Origin: Cymbomonas tetramitiformis
Lineage: Eukaryota; Chlorophyta; Pyramimonadophyceae; Pyramimonadales; Pyramimonadaceae
Direction: 5' to 3'
Assembly (NCBI GenBank): GCA_001247695.2
Contig: LGRX02026001.1
Location: 1-64,000, forward strand
DNA: 64,000 nt
The notes under the pieces were generated by a model, which was not told the DNA's origin, did not search any database, and saw nothing but the letters and a program-made list of their open reading frames with translations. The stretch's first letter is position 1. The number at the start of each line of letters is the position of its first letter. This document shows positions 38,792-48,712 of this stretch, piece by piece. Both the position numbers and the translations under genes were made by a program.

Positions 38792-41700
38792 GTGAACGTG
38801 GTGCAACAATCTTTGGTTTCTTCGTCGAGTATAGTGGGGGCTACTGTGGACGGCGAGACTGTTGCTGTTGCGAGAGCACTGGTTGCGGACAGACGGAGGC
38901 AGAGCGAGGAGAAGAAAGTTAATGACGGGAAGAAACTGATATGTCCTACGTGCTCTGGCGTCCACTCTGCCGAAAAATGCTGGATAGTGAACCCGGAGGG
39001 TATGGAGGAGTTCATCAAGCTTAATCCTGCTAAGGAGAGGGCGGTTCGTGAGAACTATGCGCGAAGGCTCAAGAAAATCGCAGCGAAGAAGGCACCTGAC
39101 GCAGCAGCAGCGACGGTGGAGGCGGCGACTTCATCCAGTTCCGCGCGGCCGCGTCGTACAGAGGTTTCCGCGGGGGAGCTGTGGAGCTTGGAGAATCACG
39201 AGGAAGTTCATGTAGCCTGTCCCGTGGTTACTACTGTGGCAGACCAAAAGGTGGTTTACACAAGCGAGGTGTTGGAGGACACCTGGGTGTACGGTGTTTT
39301 CAATCGCGACAAGGAGGACGACGCACGAGTGCAGAATGAGTACTACGAGGACTCGGTACAGGCTCCAGGAGGAGACCTGTGTGCAGTGACTGTGGTGGAC
39401 TCGGACAGAGAACTGTATTTTGACAGTATGGCGACGAAGTCTATCTTTAATGACTTGTCTATGTTTGACGGTGCACAGGTGAATGCGTCAGCAACCGTGT
39501 CGTTCAAGGTCATGGCTGGTGAAGTGACCACGTCTCGCGGAGGAGGCCGAGGAAGTATTACCTTGTGGAATCGAGTGACGAAGAAGGCTGACTTGCTGAA
39601 GGTGGAGGCGCAGTACGGGCCGGAGTCGCCTTTTAATTTGGTATCCGCGGTGAGTCTGGAGGACAAGTTTGGTCTGTATGCTCAGTTTGGAGACCGTGTA
39701 CTACGGGATAAGGAGAACTTGTGCGAGTACGACGTGTGCAGAAAGGGGAACGTGTATGTCTTACCTGAGGTCATCGTGGAGGCTGCGCTGCCGGGGGTGG
39801 AGTGCGACGAGAAGGAGAACTGTCCGGCGAGGGACAAGTTTAACTGGAAGTTCACCGAGTTCAAGAAGTGGAATGAGGAGAAGGGGCCTTTTCATCTAGA
39901 TATATGTGCTGACGAGCACAATCGACAGGTGAACGAGTACTATTCCCTGGTGAACTCGGTCTTTCTTCACTGTCTGACGGGACGCAGTTTCTGGGGCAAT
40001 CCGCCGTACGACGACGTCTTCATTGAGAGACTGCTGACGAAGGTCCTCATGGACTTTCCGAAGGACCCTGTGAACACGAAGTTTCTGCTCGTGTTGCCGT
40101 ACAAGCCAAACGCTGCCTGGTGGAGTTTGACAACGAAATCTGAGGAGTTGCACATCTACTCGAAGGGCAGTGTGATATTCTCTGCGAGGACAGACCAATG
40201 CTACAATGTTTCTGAGCTGGAGGAGTCGGAGGCTGGTCGTGTGTTCATCCAGGGGCCTGTTGTCGTGCTGCATCTTGATCAGTTTGTGGTCCCGAGGGTG
40301 GACGCAAAAGTTATTGCGCACATCAGGCTTGGTCACACCTGTGACAAGCATGTTGAGGTCATGGACCTGCAGGGGTTGGACCTCGGTGTGAACTCTGAGG
40401 AGTTGAGGAGTAGCAGTGTGCTGAGCTGTTCTGTGAATTGCATGGCGTGCCAGGTGGCGGCACCGAAGAGGCCATCACAGACGACAAATAGAGGAAGGGT
40501 CCCGAAGTCTGTACGGAAGGTGGTGGAGAAGAGGCAGGCGTCTGTCAAAATGGGGCAGTTGACTTTCATTGATCATGGCGGACCGTTCGTAACGTCTACC
40601 AAAGGTTATCGTGGGTACACTATTCACGTGGATGACTACTCAGACGTGTGTCATTTCTATGTCTGGAAGCAGAAGTTGGAGTATGTGGACGCTCTGGAGG
40701 ACTACCGTAAGCTGGTGAAGGCGACTGGCCGTGTGTTCCTTGAGGAGGACACTAGTGTTGAGCAGGTGGTGTACGACCTGGACGTGCTGGTATTGCACTC
40801 GGACAATGACTCGACCATCGTGTCTGGGAAGGCGAAGCAGTACTGTGAGGACAATGCCATCGTGCAGAGGACAACGTCACCGTACTTACATGAGAACAAT
40901 GCCAGGGCGGAGACTATGAACAAGTTTCTGCAGACGAAGGCTAGAGCTATGCTGGCGACAGCTGGTTTGCCTGCGACTATGTGGCCTTTGGCTATGAGAC
41001 ACGTTGTGTATCTGATCAATCGACTGTGCAAGGCTCGGCTGGGTATGAAGTCTAGTTTGCAGGTGCTGAACCAGAAGTACGATCTCTCTGTACTGCGTGT
41101 GTTTGGGTGTCGAGCTTATGCTTTCATCGACGCGAGCTTGCGCTCGAAACTGGCTTATCGGGCTACTCCTTTGATCTACGTGGGACACGAGGAGCGATCA
41201 ACGGCTTATCTGCTGTACAGCCAAGACAAGGAGAAGGTGGTCAGAAGTGGGATGGTTCGGTTCGACGAGCGCGTTGATCAATATGGACAGCTGGTGATGT
41301 CTTGGGATCCCTCTATGTTGACACCGTTGAGGTCGTTATATGATTGTGAGTCTCTCGATGGAAACTTCGTTTCGGCCTTTGTGGGTACAACGACAATTAT
41401 ACTGGATCTGCGTGCCTACGTGGTACTGAAGGGTGATGAGTTCACTGGTGTAGTGAAGTTGAACAGTGCTGGTGGAGGATCATTTTGGACGCCGGTGAGT
41501 GTGTTTCTGGAAGCACGGGTGGAGCATCTTGCGTTGCTGTTTGAGTATTGTGCACAGCTGACAGTGAACTCATTCTATCCGTTGTTTGAGAAGGTGACAG
41601 TGCAGCGGTCAGGAGGAGCTGAATGGGAGGCAGCAGTGGTGTGTGCTACGGCACGGGAGGATCATGTGTTGCCGTACCAGGTGATATTAGAGCGTCATGC

Positions 41701-43222
41701 TGGAGTGAGGGGCTCTGCAATTGATGTGGGTGAGGCTCGCGTGAGGTTTGAGACCCGTCATGTTGCTCTGGCGGCTCAGGAGGAGAAAGTGACGGGGTTG
41801 CCAGTGGGAGTGACGGAGCCGAAAGGATGGGTTCAGTTGGTGAATGGACCAGACTCAGTGCAGTGGCAGGAGTCGGACCACAAGGAGGAGTGCGCTCTCA
41901 TCGACGTGAAGAAAGCAATCTTGCCGGTGGAGACGGTACCTGCTGGTGAGAAGGTCATGCGCATGGTGGCTGTGTACAAGGCGAAGTTGGACTCTGCAGG
42001 GGAGCTGACCGAAAGGAAGACCAGGTGGGTGGTATGCGGCAATGGTCAGCAGCATGGGGTGCACTACGAAGACGTGTATGCACCGTGTACTCAACTGTCA
42101 ACCTTGAGAATTCTTATTCAGCTCAGTTTGGTGTTGGGACTATCGGCCTTTGCCTTGAACGTCATCACGTGCTTTCTGAATGGTGAGCTGGACGTGGACG
42201 TTCCTCTGTATGTCAGTTGGCCTAATGCACGGACAGTTCGAGGAGTGAGGTATGGAATTCTGCAGAAGAGTGTGTACGGGTTGAAGCAGGCACCGCGCAT
42301 CTGGTACAGGACGAGCAAGGAGTTTCTGCTTGCTTATGACCACAGGATACGGGTGTCCAACATTGCCCCGTGTCTGTTTTACATCTGGCAGCCTGGTACA
42401 CTGGTGGTATTTGTGTATGTGCACGTGGATGACTACACTGTATTCACTTCTTCAGTGGAGTGGAAGGTGGAATTCTTCACAGCATTCAGTGCGAAATGGC
42501 CTAGTAAGGACGAAGGACCATTGGTGGAGTTGCTGAGCATGAGTATGACTTTCAGTGACTATGGTCTGGGCAGGGAGTGTCAAATCAGTCAGGTTGGGCT
42601 GATACAACGTATGTTGGAGAGGTATTCTATGCAGGATTGTAATCCGTGTATGACACCAATGGAGCCCAGACTGTCTCTGATGCCTGTGGACTCGGAAGAG
42701 AAGTTGGAGAAGCTTCCCTATGTAAATTTGGTGATGGAATTGATGTGGCTGGCACGTTGCTCACGGCCTGATATTCTGACAGCGGTATGTTATTTGGCCA
42801 GGTTCTCTCACTGCTACGGGCAGGAGCATTGGCAGCATTTGAAGCGTGTGCTGAGATATTTGAAGGGAACTATTCATGTTTGCTTGACTATGCAGTGCAG
42901 TTCGCCCGCGTCACTGACTGCAAAGTTGTCAGTAACAGCTTATACAGATGCAGACCACGCAGCAGACAAAGTGACCAGACGCTCTGTTACAAGTTCACCG
43001 GTGCGACTGAATGGAAGTACTGTCATGTATTCGTCAGAATTGCAGAAGACAGTTGCAGTCAGCACAGCAGAGGCAGAATTGATAGCGTTGTCAGAATGTG
43101 CACGGGACGTTGAGTATGTTGTGAATCTGCTGACTGAGTTTTCACCTGTCAAGCAGCCTGTTACAATTCATGGAGACAATCATGCCTCGGTGGCACAGAA
43201 TGTGAGGCAGAGAATGTTCTGA
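38792..43222 (+). CDS. pol: Copia Pol with zinc knuckle, protease, Dam-like MTase, integrase, RT and RNase H
   Basis: 1476 codons. Zinc knuckle C51-C54-H58-C63. Protease motif YFDSMATKSIF (about 209-219), with Met where Gly is usual. Residues 346-500: Dam-like N6-adenine MTase with FHLDICADEHN (367-377), FWGNPPYDD (400-408) and LVLPYKPNAAWW. Integrase HHCC (H510, H515, C550, C553) and core D594, D671, E707 (35 residues between the last two). RT from about 1030, with VYGLKQAPRIWY and active-site HVDDY (1211-1215). RNase H has YTDADHA and STAEAELIALSE. The frame is lost at about 43205: the last 60 residues (ATRHVAVRNRYVAKLV...LADFFTKSL) are in another frame up to 43410. The MTase may modify element DNA or host chromatin; this is inference. 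Confidence 0.9.
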   Translation: MNVVQQSLVSSSSIVGATVDGETVAVARALVADRRRQSEEKKVNDGKKLICPTCSGVHSAEKCWIVNPEGMEEFIKLNPAKERAVRENYARRLKKIAAKKAPDAAAATVEAATSSSSARPRRTEVSAGELWSLENHEEVHVACPVVTTVADQKVVYTSEVLEDTWVYGVFNRDKEDDARVQNEYYEDSVQAPGGDLCAVTVVDSDRELYFDSMATKSIFNDLSMFDGAQVNASATVSFKVMAGEVTTSRGGGRGSITLWNRVTKKADLLKVEAQYGPESPFNLVSAVSLEDKFGLYAQFGDRVLRDKENLCEYDVCRKGNVYVLPEVIVEAALPGVECDEKENCPARDKFNWKFTEFKKWNEEKGPFHLDICADEHNRQVNEYYSLVNSVFLHCLTGRSFWGNPPYDDVFIERLLTKVLMDFPKDPVNTKFLLVLPYKPNAAWWSLTTKSEELHIYSKGSVIFSARTDQCYNVSELEESEAGRVFIQGPVVVLHLDQFVVPRVDAKVIAHIRLGHTCDKHVEVMDLQGLDLGVNSEELRSSSVLSCSVNCMACQVAAPKRPSQTTNRGRVPKSVRKVVEKRQASVKMGQLTFIDHGGPFVTSTKGYRGYTIHVDDYSDVCHFYVWKQKLEYVDALEDYRKLVKATGRVFLEEDTSVEQVVYDLDVLVLHSDNDSTIVSGKAKQYCEDNAIVQRTTSPYLHENNARAETMNKFLQTKARAMLATAGLPATMWPLAMRHVVYLINRLCKARLGMKSSLQVLNQKYDLSVLRVFGCRAYAFIDASLRSKLAYRATPLIYVGHEERSTAYLLYSQDKEKVVRSGMVRFDERVDQYGQLVMSWDPSMLTPLRSLYDCESLDGNFVSAFVGTTTIILDLRAYVVLKGDEFTGVVKLNSAGGGSFWTPVSVFLEARVEHLALLFEYCAQLTVNSFYPLFEKVTVQRSGGAEWEAAVVCATAREDHVLPYQVILERHAGVRGSAIDVGEARVRFETRHVALAAQEEKVTGLPVGVTEPKGWVQLVNGPDSVQWQESDHKEECALIDVKKAILPVETVPAGEKVMRMVAVYKAKLDSAGELTERKTRWVVCGNGQQHGVHYEDVYAPCTQLSTLRILIQLSLVLGLSAFALNVITCFLNGELDVDVPLYVSWPNARTVRGVRYGILQKSVYGLKQAPRIWYRTSKEFLLAYDHRIRVSNIAPCLFYIWQPGTLVVFVYVHVDDYTVFTSSVEWKVEFFTAFSAKWPSKDEGPLVELLSMSMTFSDYGLGRECQISQVGLIQRMLERYSMQDCNPCMTPMEPRLSLMPVDSEEKLEKLPYVNLVMELMWLARCSRPDILTAVCYLARFSHCYGQEHWQHLKRVLRYLKGTIHVCLTMQCSSPASLTAKLSVTAYTDADHAADKVTRRSVTSSPVRLNGSTVMYSSELQKTVAVSTAEAELIALSECARDVEYVVNLLTEFSPVKQPVTIHGDNHASVAQNVRQRMF

Positions 43223-43411
43223 ACGATGCAGCGACACGTCATGTGGCAGTGAGAAATCGGTATGTGGCAAAGTTGGTAGAGCTGGGCAGAATTGTTATTG
43301 CAAAAGTGCCTACGCAGGAGAATTTGGCAGACTTTTTTACCAAAAGCCTGGCTTTGGACCGTTTTCGGGTACTCAGTGCTGTGGTGTTGCGATATTTTCG
43401 AAGAGCATGAG

Positions 43412-43421
43412 TAAGGAGGAG
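43412..43421 (+). promoter_or_regulatory. Polypurine tract of the Dam-bearing copia
   Basis: TAAGGAGGAG ends exactly where the 3' LTR begins. Confidence 0.7.
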
Positions 43422-43825
43422 TAGGAAAACAGTAAACTCTCATGCAGTGTTAATCACTGAGAGGCCAAAAGTACAAATTCTGACAGTATGACCGTATGAC
43501 TGTGCTGACAGAGTACAATACCATGTGTATATGTAGACAGAGCAATGACGACAATGAGTCTGCAAGAGACAGAAGATCAATTCAAAATGTACACAGTATC
43601 TGTTACAGAACACAAGAGTACAAGTACGCGTACAGTAGAAGCTATGACTGAGTAACAGTAAGCTTAGATAGAGAACACACCTGTGTGATATAAAGCACTG
43701 ATTGTAACTCACAAAACACTTCTATCAGATTTATATGAATCAATTGTGTGTGTGTGTGTGAGTTCGTACACATTCAACTAATGTTATGCCTGAGTATGCA
43801 AACTAAGTAGAAGTTGATTATCCTA
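43422..43825 (+). repeat. 3' LTR of the Dam-bearing copia
   Basis: 404 bp; differs from the 5' copy by a short deletion in the TATGACAG run, a shorter (GT)n and a few substitutions. Confidence 0.9.
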
Positions 43826-43830
43826 CCGTG

Positions 43831-44084
43831 TAACTGCTATTCCTAGCAGGTTCCCGTGTAGCTGCTGTCCGAAGTGGAACTAGGCGCCATGCGCAATCAG
43901 GACTACGGCTGGTTCTTCGAAGCTGTTGTGAAGGACTACGGCTTCACAGGTTCCCCATGGGAATCGTGCACTCTTTGAGACTCTGCCGCCCAATCTGCGA
44001 AGCAGCCGCTCACCTGACAGACGTAACAGGCACCCAAAGCCACATGTGAAGGGGAGGGAACGTGCGAAGGAGCGGGCCGTCACC
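43831..44084 (-). other. 3' untranslated region of element B, copia insertion site
   Basis: A TTCCTAGCAGGTTCCCGTGT unit occurs on both sides of the copia (37349-37368 and about 43843-43862), showing a short tandem repeat at the target. No coding frame looks real. Confidence 0.5.
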
Positions 44085-45167
44085 TCAAGAGAGCTCCTTC
44101 GCTGCCTCCGCGAACGCGGCCGGAAGGATGAGCCGCTGCTCGTCGTCCAGCTCGCCGTACCTCTCCCAGCAATCGGACTTCCAGTCCCCCTGCAACTTGA
44201 TGTAGAGCTTCTCCACCTTCAGCCGCATGGCTGCCGTGGCCCTGCCCCTACGGAGCGAGTGCCCGGCATACCGGGCTGGGTCCAACCCCACCCGCTCGGC
44301 CAGGCTCTTCAGCCCCGCCACCAGCGCCGCGTGCGACATAGGCGCTAGCGCGCCCCGCTTGCCCCTCCCCTCCACCTGGAAGAGGGGCGCCTCCTCCGGC
44401 AGGCCCTCCGTGGCCAGCATGAGCCGGCGGAGGGCGTCCACCGGCCACAGCCTCGACCTCGGCACCGCCACCAACGGCACCCAGTGGTAGCGCTCCCCGC
44501 ACTGGATGGTCTTCGAGTGTCACACTCGGATCCACACCACATCTCCAGCCTCCGCGAAGAGCACGTCCTCCCTCACCAGCGCGCCCCTGGCGTTCCACGC
44601 CTGGGACTTCCCCACAGTGAGGTTGTCCTTGCGGAACAAACCGTAGAACCCCACCAAGATGGCCGCCCACAGCGCCAAGCCCGTGATCGTCTCCATGTCA
44701 GCAAACTCCGCCATGCGCGCCGGGTCCCGCAACGTGATGGGCATCACCGGCTTGGCGGGCCGGTCCCACATCCTGCGCACGCCCTGCAGAGCTGCTGCCA
44801 CCCAGAACCGGTGAGCCACCGGCGTCCACTCCACCCCCTGCTGCAAGTGAAGGGACCGCACGCCTGCCAGGTAGGACTTGATCGTCCCTGGCTGCACGAA
44901 CCATGCTGAGAAGGCAATGAAGCGCGCCAGCGTGGCATCCGACGCCGGGAGCAATGGCTCCAGCGTGCCCAGGCACGCGAATCGCACACAGAACGTGAGG
45001 AAGGCCTTGACCCCCGTGTCGTAGGACCTCTGCGTGCTCTCGGCGTACGCCCCGTCCTGGTAGCGCTCCACCGCCACTGCCAGCTCCTCCAGCAGCTCCT
45101 CTGCGCCCCGATCACACCCAGTCAGGCAACTCCACTGGCTCCAGCGGCACGCGCACCACCAGCACAT
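44085..45167 (-). pseudogene. Tyrosine recombinase of element B, one internal UGA
   Basis: Frame 45167-44520 carries the N-terminal helical domain (AESTQRSYDTGVKAFLTFC) and first catalytic Arg region (GLFRKDNLTV). It stops at a TGA near 44520, in VWIRV(stop)HSKTIQ, where family A has VRHSKTIQ; a single change explains it. The frame continues 44480-44085 with the H-x-x-R motif GHSLRRGRATAA and a candidate nucleophile Tyr in WERYGELD. It would integrate the circular DNA form. The frame overlaps the end of pol by 56 bases. Confidence 0.75.
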
Positions 45168-46433
45168 CCCACCGAGTGGGCCCCCACTCTGAGCGGCCCT
45201 TGCCGTCCAGCGCTGGCGCCGTGAAGAGCATCGTGCCCGCCCGGTACTTGCGCACCGGACGGAACACCTCGCGCATCCCCGACACCAGCTCGTACGCCTC
45301 GTCCCCCTCCCACACCGGCACCAGGAAGCACCCGCCCGTGCCCATCTGCTGCTTGCGCTTGCACTTCAGGAAGTTGAGCAAGATCTCGTTCATCACCGAG
45401 AATGGGAGGTTCGCCCACGCGTTGATCCCGTCGAAGCGCTGCTTGCGCGCGTCATCCTCCGCGCTCCAACTCCGCACGCAGAATGCGTTCGCCCGCGAGG
45501 ACGCCACGCACGCGTCAAGGGTGAACGGCCCGAACTCCTCATCCATCTCCGCGAACAGGACCGGGGAGAACTGCCAGTCGTCCCAAACTTGCCTCCACAG
45601 CACCTCCCGCTTGCGCATCGCCCACCGCATGTGGAACTCCTCGAGCTTCAGCCGCAAGAGCAAGTCCGCCAGGAGGTTGTCCTTCGACGAGATGTACTTG
45701 GGGCGCAGCCGGATGTCGTGCTGCGCGCAGAGGTAGAAGATCTTGCGCAGCAGCGGGATGTACTCGACCGGCCCCCAGAACTTGTCCACCTGAGTGAGCG
45801 CGCACTGGTTGTCGATCCGTACCACCAGCGTCCACCCCGACAGCCTGTGCGCCCACAGCGCCAGCGCCCACCACACCGCGAAGAGCTCGAGGTAGTTGAT
45901 GTGGGACTTCGCCTTGCTCGTGAAAGGGTAGAAGTCGCGTTGCGGCATCTCCGCCAGGTCCTCCCACGAGACGAGGAAGTAGTCGGGCTGGCAATGTCCG
46001 CCCATCCCCTTCCTCAGCGACGCGTCCGTCGCGAAGGCGTCCTCGTGCACGTCCTCCTTGTGCAGCACCACCCTGCGCCCGTTGTACAAACGGATGACGC
46101 GCTCCACCACCTTGAGGTCCTGCATGACGCCCGTGCTCACCGTCACGCGCGACCTGCCCGATGTCGCCACGACGAGCGCGAAGCCCTGTCGCGTGTAGAG
46201 CGACAACCCCCACACCACCAGAGCGCAAAAGGCCAGCAGGCCCAGCAACGACTCCAGCTTCCGCCTGCGCACCGGTCCCGTCGCCGCCTCCGCGCGCATC
46301 TCCCGCAGCCTGCTCGTCACCTGATGCACGCGCTCCTCGTCGATCGACGCTGTGCATCTCGCGCCATCAGTGCACACAACAACACGCCAAGGAACTCCAG
46401 ACGTCGCGCTGGACCCTCACACTTGGCTCTGTT
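45112..46433 (-). pseudogene. Element B pol, C-terminal part: RT end, RNase H, Dam-like MTase
   Basis: Begins directly at the A1 junction with RAKCEGPARRLEFLG (RT thumb), then RNase H (AFATDASLRKG, YLELFAVWW, RIDNQCAL, NLLADLLLR) and a Dam-like domain from about 45560: FTLDACVASSRANAF, WANLPFSVMNEIL, FLVPVWEG. The NPP(Y/F) position reads NLPF, as in A1 and A2, so loss of the first Pro is a family trait. The frame is open to a TGA at about 45112. Confidence 0.8.
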
Positions 46434-46852
46434 CCAAAATTATTGGCACTATAATTTCGGTTATCCGCCTGCAATCAGATCACAGCCCCCAGCCGGCCTG
46501 TCCACTGTGGGGGAGAGATGGCCTCGCCATCTGGCAGTGCTAGCTGCCGGGGGGCGAATTCGGGCTCCCGATTCACGCCCCCAGCAGATCGTTAGATCCG
46601 CAGGGCCTGATCGCCAGGAGGCTCCCTGATCGTTAGATCTAGGGACCCGGGGACCCTGCTCAGGCCCGATCGGGCTGTTCGGCCCGATCAGCACACAACC
46701 GAGGTATCGGCTGTGAGGGAGTTCTTAAACTGACTGTAACATCTTTACAACCAGTTTTTTCACTTCACGCCCTCAGGTGCATAGCACCGTTCAGCTTTTT
46801 CTTCCAGCTTTAGTTGCTGAAGTGAGAATATTTCCGCGCAATTTAAGAAATT
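46434..46852 (+). other. Structured 5' leader of A1
   Basis: Contains the terminal near-palindrome CCAAAATTAT...ATAATTTCGG and several hairpins shared with A2 (GATGGCCTCGCCATC; GGCCCGATCGGGC). No coding frame. Confidence 0.7.
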
Positions 46853-48712
46853 ATGGCCGCTCCTATTCCTGATCCTACCGCTGCAGACGTGCGCGCAGCT
46901 TATACGGCGCCTCAGGTACTTCCGGCGATTACGGCGGCAGCAACCTTTTACGACTCGGTAGTTACTGCCAGGTTCGGCCGCGCTAAATTTCTGGAGTCTT
47001 CTGAGCAATTAATTTTACGTTTACAGCCAGTTGGCCCGGCTATTTCCGTGCACATTCCGCCGCCGAAGGTTCCTCACCTTGCCAGGCTACACTTGGCGGG
47101 TATTTTGCTTCCGGACATTACGACACCTTCTGGTTTCAGACTTCCGATCCACTGGGAGACAGGTGCCGGTCACGCGCTTTGGCGCAATGTTCGTGAACAA
47201 TCAATTCAGCGGTGGAAACATGTTGGTTCTTTGCTGCAGTCGCTGCGAGTGTTCGCCGCAGCGCAAGTTCCAGTCACAGGAGCTCCGGGCGCAATACTGC
47301 CGATTCTTGGGGCCCCCGGTGCGGGGGCAGCTGCGGGTGCGCCGGGCGCTGCGGTTTTTGACCCGGTTTTGCAACTCTTGCAGACGCAGTTACAGAAGCA
47401 AGGAGAGGATCACGCTGCGGCCCTTGCCGCGATGCAAGCTCAAATTACGGCACAAGCTACGGCACATGCGGCCGCGTTGGCAGCCGCTCTAGCCGGGCTA
47501 GCAGTGGCGGCAGTAGACCCTACGATTCGGTTGCTTTTAGAGGAATTGTCACAATCGGCTCATGTTACGGAGAAGTGGTCCCTTCAAACTTTGGGCGTGC
47601 TCGCGGAGGTCTTACTAGTGCACGCTCGCAGACTTTCGGCTGTGATTGTCGCCACGGGCTCCACCCGGTTTGGGGCGGACCCTTTCGAGACTGTTCGCCC
47701 GGCTAAGATGCCATTACTCCTTCATTTCTGCCGGGAGCTTTTGACTGAGGACCCAGACACGTTGGTAGGTCCGCGGGCGACAGTTGAACTTTTGCAGGCA
47801 CGCGTCTTCTTGCTAAAGAAGACACTGGTTGGATGGCAAGAATTTGTTTCACTGGTGGATCCTTCTTTCGTCACGACCGATTTTCAGGCACTTGGGGGTA
47901 CACGGACTGCTACTACGTTGCCCGAGAGAGCGATGCCTGCGGTTGGGACACAGATGGTGATTCCGAGAACCCCGGCGAAGGCGGAACTGTATCGCCAACG
48001 GGAGTCGGACATTGAGGCTGCGGTGCGAGGTGACCCGGTTTCTGAGGAAGCTGCCTAGTTCTCAGGTGGTTCCCTGTTGACCCGTCGGGCCCCTGTTGTT
48101 CCATTGGGGGGCTTGCACAAGGGAGTGGACTTGCGAGTTCGTCCGCTCCGTACTTTTGCGGAAGACGAAGAGCCGCGCTAGGAGCTGGGGCTAGACGGCA
48201 AGTCGCGGCTGCATCTGAAGACCAAGTGTAAGACCATCGAAGAGTGGGAACAGGCATTTCTGCGCATCGCGGTGGAATGCCCTTCTAAGGAGCAAGGAAG
48301 GGTGCTTCTTTCCTTCCACTCTTGGTTTAAACTGCGTGTCTCGCAGTTTGGCTTCACAGTGATGTTGGAGTTCTACGACTTCTTGATGAAGCTCGTCACT
48401 GACAACAGTGCGGACATGTCGGAGCACCGGGTGAACACGGTGTGGCAAGGTTTTCAGCTGCTGAAGTCTCGGGAGGGGACAGACATCTACACACCGTCAT
48501 CACGGGTGTCCCCAAACCCGAAGTCCCCGAAGGTGCCTTGAGTAGACCCGACTCCACAACTAGCTGAACTCAAGAAGCCCAAGAAGTTTACGGGCGAGTG
48601 CTGCTGGAACTTCAACAAGGTCACTGGGTGTCCCAACCCGGACTGCACTCGTCCCCATGTTTGCAGGAAGTGTGGGGGCAAGCACGCCCAACAGGCGTGC
48701 ACAATCAGGTGA
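46853..48712 (+). pseudogene. gag: Gag of A1, three nonsense codons
   Basis: Starts ATGGCCGCTCC at 46853; closely matches A2 Gag throughout. TAG at 48056 (CAG in A2), TAG at 48179 (TGG in A2) and TGA at 48539 (CGG in A2) interrupt it. The zinc cluster (CWNFNKVTGCPNPDC, CRKCGGKHAQQAC) is kept. Ends at a TGA at 48710-48712, at the same place as the A2 Gag stop. Confidence 0.85.

Larger units (their letters stand above)
37368..43825 (+). mobile_element. Near-complete Ty1/copia retrotransposon with a Dam-like methyltransferase domain
   Basis: LTRs 37368-37781 and 43422-43825 start TAGGAAAAC and end GATTATCCTA (TAGGA/TCCTA inverted ends), flanked by CCGTG at 37363-37367 and 43826-43830. The primer-binding site GGTTATGGGCC and purine tract TAAGGAGGAG are in place. 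Order: gag, protease, Dam-like domain, integrase, RT, RNase H; integrase before RT defines copia. The LTRs differ by few changes, so insertion is recent, but a frameshift and a TAG in gag and a frameshift late in pol would disable this copy unless recoded. Confidence 0.9.

Noticed and set aside
45589..46629. 346-codon plus-strand frame opposite element B pol
   Set aside because: Antisense shadow of RNase H/MTase coding sequence, Arg/His/Pro-rich, and it crosses the A1 junction.
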